A stretch of DNA of 50,461 nucleotides from an uncultured bacterium (GCA_913009695.1 CAJVWV010000006.1:1-50461); one strand, 5' to 3'; shown: positions 31,826 to 43,140, counted from the stretch's first letter. The notes: generated from the sequence alone by a model not told the origin. Numbers and translations are program-made.

Positions 31826-31981
31826 AAACAAAAAGACCGCCTTAAACGGGTAGGCAAGAAATTTTCGTTAGGAAAAATTTAGCTAACGCCGAATTGAACC
31901 TAGCGATAAATCCCCATGCTTGTCGTGCCTAACCCGTTTAAACCGATCTTTTAAAATTTAAATTGCTATGTCTTAATGCAA
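31826..31981 (-). ncRNA. Candidate structured small RNA of unknown class
   Basis: A long stem pairs AAGATCGGTTTAAACGGGTT (5' arm within 31926-31950) with the 3' arm ACCCGTTTAAGGCGGTCTT (31833-31856). About 70 bases between them include a CGTTAG/CTAACG hairpin. The 3' arm runs directly into TTTTTG and further T residues, so it also works as a terminator. A TTGACA-N17-TAAGCT promoter with a TGA extended -10 lies at 31988-32016 on the same strand. No open frame is present. I checked by eye for the SRP, tmRNA and RNase P signatures and did not find them; 6S-like RNA remains possible. Confidence 0.6.
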
Positions 31982-31987
31982 CGTTTA

Positions 31988-32016
31988 AGCTTATCATACA
32001 AAAACAATCTTGTCAA
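31988..32016 (-). promoter_or_regulatory. Promoter of the candidate small RNA
   Basis: Minus-strand TTGACA (32011-32016) and TGATAAGCT with the -10 hexamer at 31988-31993; spacing 17. Confidence 0.75.
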
Positions 32017-32039
32017 GCATTCTTTAAAATATACAATAA

Positions 32040-32430
32040 AAAGGGCTAATATTAAACAAATTATTCTATTAATACAAAAAGTGTCACCATAATAATCATT
32101 TAACACTATTCTTATAAAATTACTCTTGTTTTATATTATTATTATCATCTCAGTTAAAAATTTTTAAAAAAACTTTTAATAAAGAAAAAATAAAATAAAA
32201 AGTAAAATAAACAAGAACTAAAATAAAAAATATCTTATTTTTTCTTTTTCTTATTATTATTTATTTTTATTTAATTAATAATTTAATTTTTATTTATTTT
32301 TACTAGAAAGTATTGTTTGAAGGCCATTTTTTTAGTATAATATAAGTAATAATATATTTTTCAAAAAAATGATTAATTAATAATACAAATATTATTTTAA
32401 ATTAAAAAAATAATTTGTATTATCTTAGAG
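32040..32430. other. Extremely A+T-rich non-coding gap
   Basis: Long runs of A, T and TAA/TTA with very few G or C from about 32150 to 32410. No gene or structured element is visible. It could hold the promoter of the lysine-rich gene or act as an easily melted region; the DnaA-box-like site at 31750 is about 300 bases away. Confidence 0.6.
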
Positions 32431-32442
32431 AGGAGGTGAAGT

Positions 32443-32625
32443 ATGGCAGTAAAAAAGAAAAAAGCTAAAAAGAAAGTAGCCAAGAAAAAAGTGGCTAAGA
32501 GAAAAGTAGCAAAAAGAAAACCAGCTAAAAAGAAAGTGGCTAAAAGAAAGCCTGCGAAAAAGAAAGCTACAAAGAAAAGAAAACCTGCGAAAAAGAAAGC
32601 AGCAAAAAGAAAAAAGAGAAAATAG
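32443..32625 (+). CDS. Lysine-rich histone-like DNA-binding protein
   Basis: 60 residues, almost entirely Lys, Ala, Arg, Val and Pro in KKxxAK/KRKPAKKK repeats after MAVKKKKAKKK. Such tails resemble histone H1 C-terminal domains and bacterial AlgP/Hc1-like proteins that compact DNA. The ribosome site is AGAGGAGGTGA, five bases from the ATG and the best match to the anti-Shine-Dalgarno in the window, which suggests high expression. A very A+T-rich gap lies upstream; a long hairpin and a terminator lie downstream. It appears to be a single-gene transcript. Confidence 0.85.
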   Translation: MAVKKKKAKKKVAKKKVAKRKVAKRKPAKKKVAKRKPAKKKATKKRKPAKKKAAKRKKRK

Positions 32626-32646
32626 AAATATTTTTATTTTCCAATA

Positions 32647-32697
32647 CCTCGTCAACTAAATATATATCACAAGGTGGTATATAGTTAATTGACGAGG
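32647..32697 (+). other. Long 3'-UTR hairpin
   Basis: CCTCGTCAACTAAATATATA plus TCAC pairs with GTGG and TATATAGTTAATTGACGAGG over 24 positions with two mismatches and one G-U pair. It lies 21 bases after the lysine-rich gene and before its terminator. Confidence 0.8.
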
Positions 32698-32706
32698 GAG
32701 GAAAAG

Positions 32707-32737
32707 AAAATCCGCCTAATGGGCGGATTTTCTTTTT
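32707..32737 (+). terminator. Rho-independent terminator
   Basis: AAAATCCGCC, loop TAATG, GGCGGATTTT, then CTTTTTG. Confidence 0.93.
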
Positions 32738-32772
32738 GAGTTTTTAATATTTTATTAATATTAATCTATAAA

Positions 32773-33321
32773 CTAAACCTTATACATACCACTATGACCA
32801 GGAATTACCCAATCCGCATTTTCTAAAATCTTTTTTCTTGATTCTTTGAGCGCTTTAAGGTTGTCAGCATAAATATCCTTTTTGGGATAATTCTTTTTCC
32901 AAAAAACATCTCCACAGATAGCTATTATTCCTTTGTCGGTTTTGACTAAAAGAGTTATACTTGTGCTATCGTGCCCAGGAGTCTTTATTATTTTTATATC
33001 ATCAGTAAACTGTTCATCCCAATCATCAACCGTATTTTTGTCCCACAATCCATAAAATTCTAACGTCTTGGCGTCCGGAAACATGCCTATATTTCTATAG
33101 TGGTCAATATGAGAATGTGTTATACAAACCACGTTAACATCACTTATTCCTAACCTCTCTTCTTTTAAAGCACTAACAAGCATCTCTTGGCTTTCTAAAA
33201 CCCCTGGGTCAACAACCATTACAATGTTTTTGTCTTTTACTAAAGTAATAGTAGCGCAAGTTTTTTCTTCACCGCTATCATCGCTAGTATAACCTGCAAT
33301 TAAAATTTTAACTTCTGCCAT
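32773..33321 (-). CDS. Metallo-beta-lactamase-fold hydrolase
   Basis: 182 residues. The metal-binding motif H-x-H-x-D-H is THSHIDHYRN (about 87-96). The second His is in IIKTPGHDSTSITLLV (about 120) and the Asp in IAICGDVFWKK (about 139), with a final His in WVIPGHSGMY at the C-terminus. These are the five motifs of small metallo-beta-lactamase-fold enzymes. It is similar in size to MBLAC1-like and glyoxalase II-like proteins. Substrate is unknown. No signal peptide. It is encoded 43 bases downstream of the endonuclease Q-like gene on the same strand, possibly one transcript. Confidence 0.9.
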   Translation of the reverse strand: MAEVKILIAGYTSDDSGEEKTCATITLVKDKNIVMVVDPGVLESQEMLVSALKEERLGISDVNVVCITHSHIDHYRNIGMFPDAKTLEFYGLWDKNTVDDWDEQFTDDIKIIKTPGHDSTSITLLVKTDKGIIAICGDVFWKKNYPKKDIYADNLKALKESRKKILENADWVIPGHSGMYKV

Positions 33322-33364
33322 ATACTATTTATTATTTTATTTAAATTATTTAAAAAACCTAATC

Positions 33365-34657
33365 TTATAAATCTAATGCTTTTTGTTGTTTTTTCTCTTT
33401 CTCGCTAAATATCTTTACTTTTCCATACTGCCCGTCAAAACCCGGTTCAATAATTAATTTTCCTGTCCTTACTCTTTTGATTCCTTCGGCTATAGCGGGC
33501 AACGTCGCTTTTTTAATTTCCTCAATCGGCGCTTCAATTAAAATATAGAGCTCAGTTCCTAAAGCTTTAATTATTTTATTATATTCTATTTGTACTTTTT
33601 GCGAACTCCTACTTTTTATTCCAATTGCTTCGGCAATAATCTTATCAAGCTCAACTAATTTTTTAAATCCCGGCATGTTCTTTGGTGTATAGCCTTCTTT
33701 GCGGTCAGCTAATTCTTCAACTCGATTCATTACTCCGATTATCAACGGTTTTTTACATTTTGGGCAAATTCCTTTTTGCTTTTTTGTTTCAATCGGCGCG
33801 TAGCTTATCCCGCAATCCCGATGCCCGTCGTAATGATACATTCCTTCTTCAGGATAAAATTCTATTGAATATTTAATCCCCCTTTCTCCCCCTTTAATAA
33901 AGGGGGGTCTATCCTTTATGATGCTGTAAATTTCATTATAAGTTATTTCATTCATCTCAAAAACGTTGGCTTCGCGCGCGAGGTTCGGCAGAGAATGCGC
34001 GTCAGAATTAGAAAGAAGAGTTAAATTATCTAGTGCAGATAAACGCCAATTCATTTCTGGGTCTGACGAAAGGCCAGTCTCATAAGCATAAACATTTTTA
34101 GTGTATTCGCCAAAACATTCTTCCATCTTATCAAAACCAGACTTGGAACCAAAAACCGAAAACCATGGCGTCCAGATATGCGCAGGATAAATCATAAACT
34201 TTGGATGAATACTAAGGCATATTTTCATTAACTCAACCGCGCTCATTCCTAAAATCGGACGGCCGTCCGACCTAATATTATATTTCTTGTCTAAATATTT
34301 ATTTAATTCTTCTACAGCTTTAATGTTTGGGGCGTGTACGACTAGATGAATTCGTCTTGCGTTGCTCGTTTTTCCTGGGCGCGGTTCTCCTGACTTATAA
34401 ACTAAAGCCAGCTCGGTAGATAAAATAAATTTAATCTTATCATCTTTCGCTGTTTTTAATTTGTAAAGCCCTGTTTTGCCAACCTCTTCTAGTTCATTTT
34501 TTATATCAGAAAACCAATCAGGATAAGTAAAATCTCCTGTGCCAATAATATCAATTCCCTTAATACAACATGCCTTTTCAATGTTAGGAATTGTTAACGC
34601 GGTTGAACATGCGCGAGAATATTTAGAATGTATATGGAAATCAGCTATTTGTTGCAT
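33365..34657 (-). CDS. Endonuclease Q-like PHP-domain protein
   Basis: About 430 residues from the ATG preceding QQIADFHIHSKYS; a start 15 bases upstream is possible. The PHP core shows DFHIHSKYSRACS, IDIIGTGDFTYPDW, YPAHIWTPWFSVFGSKSGFD and LLSNSDAHSLPN, the metal-binding His/Asp set. The C-terminal zinc finger is CGISYAPI...GICPKCKKPLIIGVMNRVE. This layout matches the TIGR00375 family, including archaeal endonuclease Q, which nicks DNA beside deaminated or abasic bases. PPFIKGGERG (about residue 255) is encoded by a palindrome (33878-33908) inserted before KYSIEFYPEEGMYHYDG. The activity here is inferred from family resemblance. Confidence 0.85.
   Translation of the reverse strand: MQQIADFHIHSKYSRACSTALTIPNIEKACCIKGIDIIGTGDFTYPDWFSDIKNELEEVGKTGLYKLKTAKDDKIKFILSTELALVYKSGEPRPGKTSNARRIHLVVHAPNIKAVEELNKYLDKKYNIRSDGRPILGMSAVELMKICLSIHPKFMIYPAHIWTPWFSVFGSKSGFDKMEECFGEYTKNVYAYETGLSSDPEMNWRLSALDNLTLLSNSDAHSLPNLAREANVFEMNEITYNEIYSIIKDRPPFIKGGERGIKYSIEFYPEEGMYHYDGHRDCGISYAPIETKKQKGICPKCKKPLIIGVMNRVEELADRKEGYTPKNMPGFKKLVELDKIIAEAIGIKSRSSQKVQIEYNKIIKALGTELYILIEAPIEEIKKATLPAIAEGIKRVRTGKLIIEPGFDGQYGKVKIFSEKEKKQQKALDL
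33878..33908. repeat. PPxPFxKGG-coding palindrome inside the PHP gene
   Basis: CCCCCTTTCTCCCCCTTTAA then TAAAGGGGGG, read in frame as PPFIKGGERG. Confidence 0.9.
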
Positions 34658-34673
34658 ATGATAATAAATCAAA

Positions 34674-34821
34674 ATGACAAAACCCTAATGTCAAATCAAA
34701 TCCAAATTATTAAATTATATTATATCTTCACCAAATTTTGCCGTTCGCTCTTCTAAGTCATATATTTTAGCATTTGGATTTTGTGCTTGATTTGTCATTT
34801 GGATTTTGACATTAGGGTTAG
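34674..34821. repeat. Intergenic inverted repeat of AATGTCA-type units
   Basis: CCCTAATGTCAAATCAAATC at the left and GATTTTGACATTAGGG at the right form the arms, with further GATTTGTCATTTGGATTTTG in between. Similar units are at 29617-29700 upstream of the VanW gene. No gene is present. Confidence 0.75.
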
Positions 34822-34840
34822 CAATCGCATTATACCACTA

Positions 34841-35572
34841 TTATATCAACTTCTCCGCTATCTCTAATTCCTCTTTACTATTAATCCCGATTGCTTCATT
34901 AAAATTAATTTTTATTGAACTAATTTTAATATTTTGTTCAGAGGCAATTTTAATTAAATCAGTTAAATAATATTCTTTTTGCGCGTTATTATTTTCCAAC
35001 TTTTTAATATTTTTCCAAAGCCACTCAGCACTAAAACAATAAAATGCCGGGTTTAACTCTTTAATTTTCTTTTCTTCTTCGCTCGCGTCCTTAAATTCTT
35101 TTATCGCTTGTATTTTATCACCTTCCCTAATTATACGCCCCCAGCTATAATAATTTTTTCGCCAATCATTAAAATCTTCAACTTCGGTTGTCATCATGGT
35201 TATTTTACCAGTATGAACTTCTATTAATTCTTTTATTGTTTCAGGTTTAATAAAAGGATGATCGCCGTAGAGAACAATTATATTATCTGCTGATTCGTCA
35301 ATTAAATCTTTGACGCACGCGAGAGCGTGTCCAGTCCCTAGTTGCTTGTCTTGCGGGGCGTACTTACAATCATAATTTTTTAACGCATTGTTAATTAATT
35401 CTTTGTTGTCCAGCGAGACAACAATAACGGGGTTATTATCAACCCCGGAATCAAATATTGATTTAATTAAATATTCTATCATTGGCTTACCCTTTAGAGG
35501 CACTAATACTTTGGGAAGCTCATCCTTCATTCTTGTGCCCTTTCCGGCGGCCAATATAACAATTTTATTCAT
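34841..35572 (-). CDS. Sugar-phosphate nucleotidyltransferase (GlmU N-domain-like)
   Basis: 243 residues. The N-terminal MNKIVILAAGKGTRMKDELP with K in PKVLVPLKGKPM matches the L-A-A-G-x-G-T-R-M...K-x-L nucleotide-binding signature. GTGHALACVKDL and IVLYGDHPFI (Gly-Asp metal site) follow. It aligns with the pyrophosphorylase half of GlmU; the left-handed beta-helix acetyltransferase half is absent, so it makes a UDP- or other NDP-sugar but cannot acetylate glucosamine-1-phosphate. glmS nearby (37606-39459) makes a UDP-GlcNAc role plausible. It follows the HAD gene by 7 bases. Confidence 0.88.
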   Translation of the reverse strand: MNKIVILAAGKGTRMKDELPKVLVPLKGKPMIEYLIKSIFDSGVDNNPVIVVSLDNKELINNALKNYDCKYAPQDKQLGTGHALACVKDLIDESADNIIVLYGDHPFIKPETIKELIEVHTGKITMMTTEVEDFNDWRKNYYSWGRIIREGDKIQAIKEFKDASEEEKKIKELNPAFYCFSAEWLWKNIKKLENNNAQKEYYLTDLIKIASEQNIKISSIKINFNEAIGINSKEELEIAEKLI

Positions 35573-35579
35573 AACAAAT

Positions 35580-36176
35580 TTAAAATAATTTTAAGCAATC
35601 TTTAATATTATATGTTTTTAAATTATGTTTTGCGTTTCCTGAATAAGGTCCACAAATTAAACAGACGTCGCATTTTCCAATCGCTTTTTTCATATCAAAA
35701 GTTTCTCCAGCATTATCATTAATAATTAAAATTTCATCGTTTTCTTTTTTAAGAAAATCTAAATTTTTATATTTTTCTTTTTCTAAAATAATAATTCTAT
35801 CAAAATAATTTTTAATTTTAAGGCTATTTATTTTTTTCTTCTGCCAAGACAATGGCCCCACTGATATCAATATTAATTTATCGCCTCTATTCTTAAATTT
35901 TTCAAGAACTTCTGTCGCTTTAGGAAATAAATATCTTTTAGAATTTTTTAGAAGATTTTCAATTTTTTCACTATTATTTTTAATTGATGAAATGCGTTTT
36001 TCACTTTTTAATATTCGTAATAATTCATATAGATTATACGTTTTCTTTTTGTCTGTAAAATATTTCTCACAATCCTTATTGTATTGATTAATATTAATAT
36101 TTAAAATTTTAGCAATATCTTCTTTAAATTTTTCCGTATCAAAAATTGTACGATCTAAATCAAAAATAACAATCAT
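35580..36176 (-). CDS. HAD-superfamily hydrolase
   Basis: 198 residues. Motif I is VIFDLDRTIFDTEKF (DxDxT nucleophile at the N-terminus), motif II is KLILISVGPLSW (Ser), and motif IV is EILIINDNAGETFD (acidic pair partly replaced by Asn-Asp). The cap between about 20 and 90 is helical and Lys-rich. The substrate is unknown; many HADs dephosphorylate sugar phosphates. It is 3 bases after the YvcK-like gene and 7 bases before the nucleotidyltransferase gene, so the three are probably one operon concerned with sugar nucleotides or cell wall. Confidence 0.82.
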   Translation of the reverse strand: MIVIFDLDRTIFDTEKFKEDIAKILNININQYNKDCEKYFTDKKKTYNLYELLRILKSEKRISSIKNNSEKIENLLKNSKRYLFPKATEVLEKFKNRGDKLILISVGPLSWQKKKINSLKIKNYFDRIIILEKEKYKNLDFLKKENDEILIINDNAGETFDMKKAIGKCDVCLICGPYSGNAKHNLKTYNIKDCLKLF

Positions 36177-36179
36177 AAA

Positions 36180-37148
36180 TTATTTTATTATTTCTTCTAA
36201 TGCCTTTTTTAATTTTTCAGGATGATGCCTTATTATTCCTCCGGTTATGTCCATTAAATCTTTCTTAATAATTTCCCGTCCACCATATCCATTTTTTACA
36301 TCAATTTTTACCAATTTTGCTTTTTGCTTTTTATATTTATTTAAGATGCTTTTTGGAGCTTTGCCCGAATTAACTAAAACTTCGTCAAATTTACGGCCAA
36401 TAAATTTTTCCGCTTTTAAAATAAAATCCTTTGCTTTAAAATTATCTGTTTCACCGAATTTAGTCATTATATTTATAACATAAATTAATTTAGCTTTTGA
36501 TTTTTGCACAGCTTCGGCTACTCCCGGAACTAAAAAGTTAGGAGTAATGCTTGTATATAAATCACCTGGACCAATTATTATATTATTTGCCTCTTTAATT
36601 TTTTTGACAACCGGAGGGTAAACATTAACAGCTCCGTTGCGGTGAGGAACTAAATAAGTTTTTTTAATTTTTTCTCTTTGGTCGCCACGGGGGACATCAA
36701 TAGCAGCCTCTCCATAAAGAAAACTTCCGTCAGTTAATTGCGCGACCAATGTAGCTTTATGAACAGTAACCGGCAAAACCGTTCCTTTAATTTCTAAAAC
36801 TTCGCCTAGCGCCTTAACGCCCTCCGAAAAGCTTCCCCCGTACTGGGAAAGAATAGTTAAAAGAAGATTGCCGGCATTATGCCCGCCTAATCTGCTCGGA
36901 CCGTTAAATCTTTTTAAAAGTATTTTTCGCGCGGATTCACGGTTTGGAGACAGAGCTAAAATACATTTTAATATATCTCCGGGAGGCAAAACTCCCAATT
37001 CATCACGAAGTCTTCCCGTACTTCCGCCCGAATCAACCATAGAAACAACAGCGGAAATTACAATCCCTTTTGTATCCCTAAGAGCGGACAATAAATTAAA
37101 TTGCCCCGTTCCTCCACCGATTGTCACTATTTTTTTTACATTACTCAT
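36180..37148 (-). CDS. YvcK/CofD-family protein (gluconeogenesis factor)
   Basis: 322 residues. IVTIGGGTGQFNLLSALRDT at the N-terminus is the nucleotide-binding loop of YvcK-like proteins. VSMVDSGGSTGRLRDELGVL (about 35-54), GHNAGNLLLT (about 93), and NIIIGPGDLYTSITPNFLVP (about 189) are all diagnostic. YvcK proteins bind UDP-GlcNAc and help coordinate central metabolism with cell-wall synthesis; CofD relatives are 2-phospho-L-lactate transferases. The UDP-GlcNAc link fits the neighbouring glmS and nucleotidyltransferase genes. A heptamer array (37147-37170) lies at its start. Confidence 0.92.
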   Translation of the reverse strand: MSNVKKIVTIGGGTGQFNLLSALRDTKGIVISAVVSMVDSGGSTGRLRDELGVLPPGDILKCILALSPNRESARKILLKRFNGPSRLGGHNAGNLLLTILSQYGGSFSEGVKALGEVLEIKGTVLPVTVHKATLVAQLTDGSFLYGEAAIDVPRGDQREKIKKTYLVPHRNGAVNVYPPVVKKIKEANNIIIGPGDLYTSITPNFLVPGVAEAVQKSKAKLIYVINIMTKFGETDNFKAKDFILKAEKFIGRKFDEVLVNSGKAPKSILNKYKKQKAKLVKIDVKNGYGGREIIKKDLMDITGGIIRHHPEKLKKALEEIIK

Positions 37149-37170
37149 ATTCGTAATTCGTAATTGATAA
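37147..37170. repeat. Short heptamer array (TAATTCG unit)
   Basis: ATTCGTAATTCGTAATTGAT immediately upstream of the YvcK-like gene start codon. Confidence 0.85.
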
Positions 37171-37181
37171 TTGTAAATTGA

Positions 37182-37517
37182 CTAAAGGTACATTTTAAAC
37201 TCTTTTCCAAAATCTTCAAAACCCAACTTTTTATATAATCTATGTACATTCTCACTTTTATATCTGCTTGTTGCTACTATTTTATAGCATTTTTTCTCTT
37301 TTGCCAACTTTATAACTTCTTCTATTAATTTACTTCCGATTCCCTTCTTACGATAATTTTCGTCTACAAATATATCCTCCATATATCCGAATGGCTCTTT
37401 ACGCAAATCATTTTTTAAAATATACAAAAAGGCCCTGCCGATTTCCTTGCCGCCGTCTTCAGCCGATATTCTAATGCCTTCGGATTTTATTTTTTTATTA
37501 TTAATTCGCATTTGCAT
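37182..37517 (-). CDS. GNAT-family N-acetyltransferase
   Basis: 111 residues, a compact GNAT fold. The acetyl-CoA-binding motif A is EDIFVDENYRKKGIGSKLIE (about 44-63, R-x-x-G-I-G). KKCYKIVATSRYKSENVHRL followed by YKKLGF (about 77-103) is motif B. The acceptor substrate cannot be told. It starts at MQMRINNKK and is 33 bases upstream of the YvcK-like gene, downstream of glmS on the same strand. Confidence 0.88.
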   Translation of the reverse strand: MQMRINNKKIKSEGIRISAEDGGKEIGRAFLYILKNDLRKEPFGYMEDIFVDENYRKKGIGSKLIEEVIKLAKEKKCYKIVATSRYKSENVHRLYKKLGFEDFGKEFKMYL

Positions 37518-37605
37518 GAATTTTTAATTTTTAATGTTTAAAAATTAAGACATTAAAAATTATTTATAAAATTAAAAATTACAAAATTTAAAAATTAATA
37601 CACAA

Positions 37606-39459
37606 CTATTCCACAGTTACACTCTTCGCTAAATTTCTCGGTTTATCAACGTCCAATCCTTTTAAAACTGCCATATGATAAGCGAATAACTGAAGTGGTA
37701 CGGTCGCTAAAATAGGAGTTAACATCTCTAAAGTTTTCGGTATATAAATTACGTCATCCGCTATTTCTTTTATTTTTTCGTCTCCCTCGGTAGCGATAGC
37801 AATAATACGACCGCCTCTTGATTTTACTTCTTCCATATTACTAATATTTTTTTCATACACGCTGTCTTTAGGGCAAATAAACATGCTCGGAAAATTTTTA
37901 TCAATTAAAGCGATAGAGCCGTGTTTCATCTCTCCGGAAGGAAGTCCTTCAGCGTGAATATATGACAATTCTTTTAACTTTAATGCGCCTTCTAGGGCGG
38001 TCGGATTATTATATTTTCGTCCCAAATAAAAAAAGTTTTTAGCGTCAATATATTTCTCTGCAATTTTTTTAATTTCATCATTTAGTTCTAAAATCTTTTT
38101 TATTTTTTCCGGAATTGCGAGTAATTCTTTAATTATACGCTGACCAATTATTAAAGACATATCTCTTTGTCTACCTAAATAAACCGTCATTAGAACCATG
38201 ATTGCTACTTGCGAAGTAAAAGCCTTTGTGGAAGCGACTGAAATTTCCGGCCCGATATGGTTATAAGCGCCAACGTCAATTTCACGGGCAATAGTTGACC
38301 CGACCACATTAACAACCCCAAGAGTTAAAGCGTTTTTTTCTTTAGCTTCGCGGATAGCGGCTAAAGTATCGGCCGTTTCGCCCGACTGGCTTATCGCGAG
38401 AATAGCGGTTTCTTTATCAATTATCGGTTTTCTATAACGAAACTCGGAAGCGTAATCAACTTCAGTCGGAATCCCCGCATATTCCTCTAACATATATTCA
38501 CCAACCAATCCGGCATGCATAGCCGTTCCACAGGCCGTAATAATTATTCTATTAATGTCTCTTAATTTTTTAGAAACCGAATCAAATCCGCCTAACTTTA
38601 CCTTTCCTGTCTTTTCTATAATACGTCCGCGAATACTATTCATAATTGATTCTGGCTGTTCAAAAATTTCTTTAAGCATAAAATGCGAAAAACCTTTTTT
38701 CTCCGCTTCCTCTATGTCCCAATTCACAGTCTGCGCTTCTTTTTCTATTTTTACATTATCTATATTAAAAATATTTAAATTATTTTTTTCAATCTCGGCT
38801 ATTTCACCATCATCCAAATAAATAACCTGCTTAGTATACATAATAATCGCCGAGATATCCGAAGCTATTATCATCTCAGAATCCCCCAGTCCAATTGAGA
38901 GGGGACTACCCATTTTCGCGGCCATAATTTTTTCCGGATGGTCTTTGTGTATTAAAACTAGGCCGTAAGCGCCATGCAATAATTTTAAAGTTTTTTGAAG
39001 CGTAGAAGTTAAATCGCCGTTATATAAGTCTTCAAATAAATGCGCGATTACTTCTGTATCAGTTTGCGATTTAAACTTATGCCCTTTTTCTTCAAGCTTT
39101 TCTTTTAGGCTTTTATAATTTTCAATAATACCGTTATGCACTATGGAAATTTTTCCAGAACAGTCAAAATGCGGATGCGCGTTATTTTCAGTCGGCTTCC
39201 CGTGCGTTGCCCAGCGAGTATGCGCAATTCCCAAATTGCAAAGCAGACCCTCGGGGTCTGCGCGCTCGCAGACCCCGAGGGTCTGCAAACGTTTTTCCAG
39301 CTCCTTAATTCTACCGACAGATTTAATGGTCTTTATTTCACCTCCTAAAAACAAAGCAACACCAGAGGAATCATACCCCCGATATTCAAGCCGCTTAAGC
39401 CCGTCAATTAAAATAGGCAAAGCGCTATTTTTTCCTAAATAACCAATAATTCCGCACAT
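37606..39459 (-). CDS. glmS: Glutamine-fructose-6-phosphate aminotransferase with palindrome insert
   Basis: About 617 residues from the Met preceding CGIIGYLG; the Cys becomes the catalytic N-terminal residue after Met removal, which fixes the start. The glutaminase domain (about 1-235) has GIAHTRWATHGKPTENNAHP and HNGIIENYKSL. Two SIS isomerase domains follow (RIIITACGTAMHAGLVGEYM, AILAISQSGETADTLAAIRE), and the protein ends DKPRNLAKSVTVE as in GlmS. It makes glucosamine-6-phosphate for peptidoglycan. The insert LQTLGVCERADPEGLLC just before NLGIAHTRW is encoded by a nested palindrome (39243-39286) and is absent from ordinary GlmS proteins. Confidence 0.97.
   Translation of the reverse strand: MCGIIGYLGKNSALPILIDGLKRLEYRGYDSSGVALFLGGEIKTIKSVGRIKELEKRLQTLGVCERADPEGLLCNLGIAHTRWATHGKPTENNAHPHFDCSGKISIVHNGIIENYKSLKEKLEEKGHKFKSQTDTEVIAHLFEDLYNGDLTSTLQKTLKLLHGAYGLVLIHKDHPEKIMAAKMGSPLSIGLGDSEMIIASDISAIIMYTKQVIYLDDGEIAEIEKNNLNIFNIDNVKIEKEAQTVNWDIEEAEKKGFSHFMLKEIFEQPESIMNSIRGRIIEKTGKVKLGGFDSVSKKLRDINRIIITACGTAMHAGLVGEYMLEEYAGIPTEVDYASEFRYRKPIIDKETAILAISQSGETADTLAAIREAKEKNALTLGVVNVVGSTIAREIDVGAYNHIGPEISVASTKAFTSQVAIMVLMTVYLGRQRDMSLIIGQRIIKELLAIPEKIKKILELNDEIKKIAEKYIDAKNFFYLGRKYNNPTALEGALKLKELSYIHAEGLPSGEMKHGSIALIDKNFPSMFICPKDSVYEKNISNMEEVKSRGGRIIAIATEGDEKIKEIADDVIYIPKTLEMLTPILATVPLQLFAYHMAVLKGLDVDKPRNLAKSVTVE
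39243..39286. repeat. Nested 44-base palindrome inside glmS
   Basis: Arms of 20 bases are perfect complements around a 4-base loop, and each arm is itself a hairpin (GCAGACCC-TCG-GGGTCTGC). It encodes the extra peptide of GlmS in frame. Confidence 0.95.
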
Positions 39460-39608
39460 AAATTTATGAAACATGAAACAAAAAACATGTAACATTATTA
39501 ATTTTTGTTACATGTTACACGCTATATGTTGCATATTATCTAAGTATATAATATCATTTTGCCTTGCTTAAAGCAAATAATTATTTTTGGACGCAAAAAA
39601 ACACCATA

Positions 39609-39726
39609 GTTCTGGCACTGGCCTACTTTTCCAGGGGTAATCCCCAAGTATCATCGGCGCTGAAGGGCTTAACTTCTGAGTTCGAGATGGGATCAGGTGT
39701 GACCCCTTCGCTAGAAGTACCAGAAC
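39609..39726 (-). rRNA. rrf: 5S ribosomal RNA
   Basis: Terminal stem GTTCTGG/CCAGAAC. Internal sequence includes the reverse of CCCATCTCGAACTCAGAAG and a CCCCTGG-type loop, as expected for 5S rRNA. 118 bases; last gene of the rRNA unit. Confidence 0.95.
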
Positions 39727-39743
39727 AATGATGTCTTTTAACT

Positions 39744-39847
39744 CCCAATGAATCAACAAATTTTACAACGAATACTACGAATATCTATTATTAAATAATA
39801 AATTAAATATTTGTTGCATTCGTTGTAAAATTTGTTGATTCGTTGGG
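39744..39847. repeat. Long inverted repeat in the 23S-5S spacer
   Basis: Arms 39744-39772 and 39819-39847 match 28 of 29 bases (CCCAATGAATCAACAAATTT and on). The transcript would fold into one long hairpin, a possible RNase III processing site. Confidence 0.9.
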
Positions 39848-39865
39848 AACTTTAAAATCAAAAAT

Positions 39866-43140
<3,275 letters not shown>

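Noticed and set aside
31826-31981. Identification of the small RNA as SRP, tmRNA or RNase P RNA
   Set aside because: No GGAA-tetraloop domain IV, tag frame or RNase P P4 core could be found by eye.
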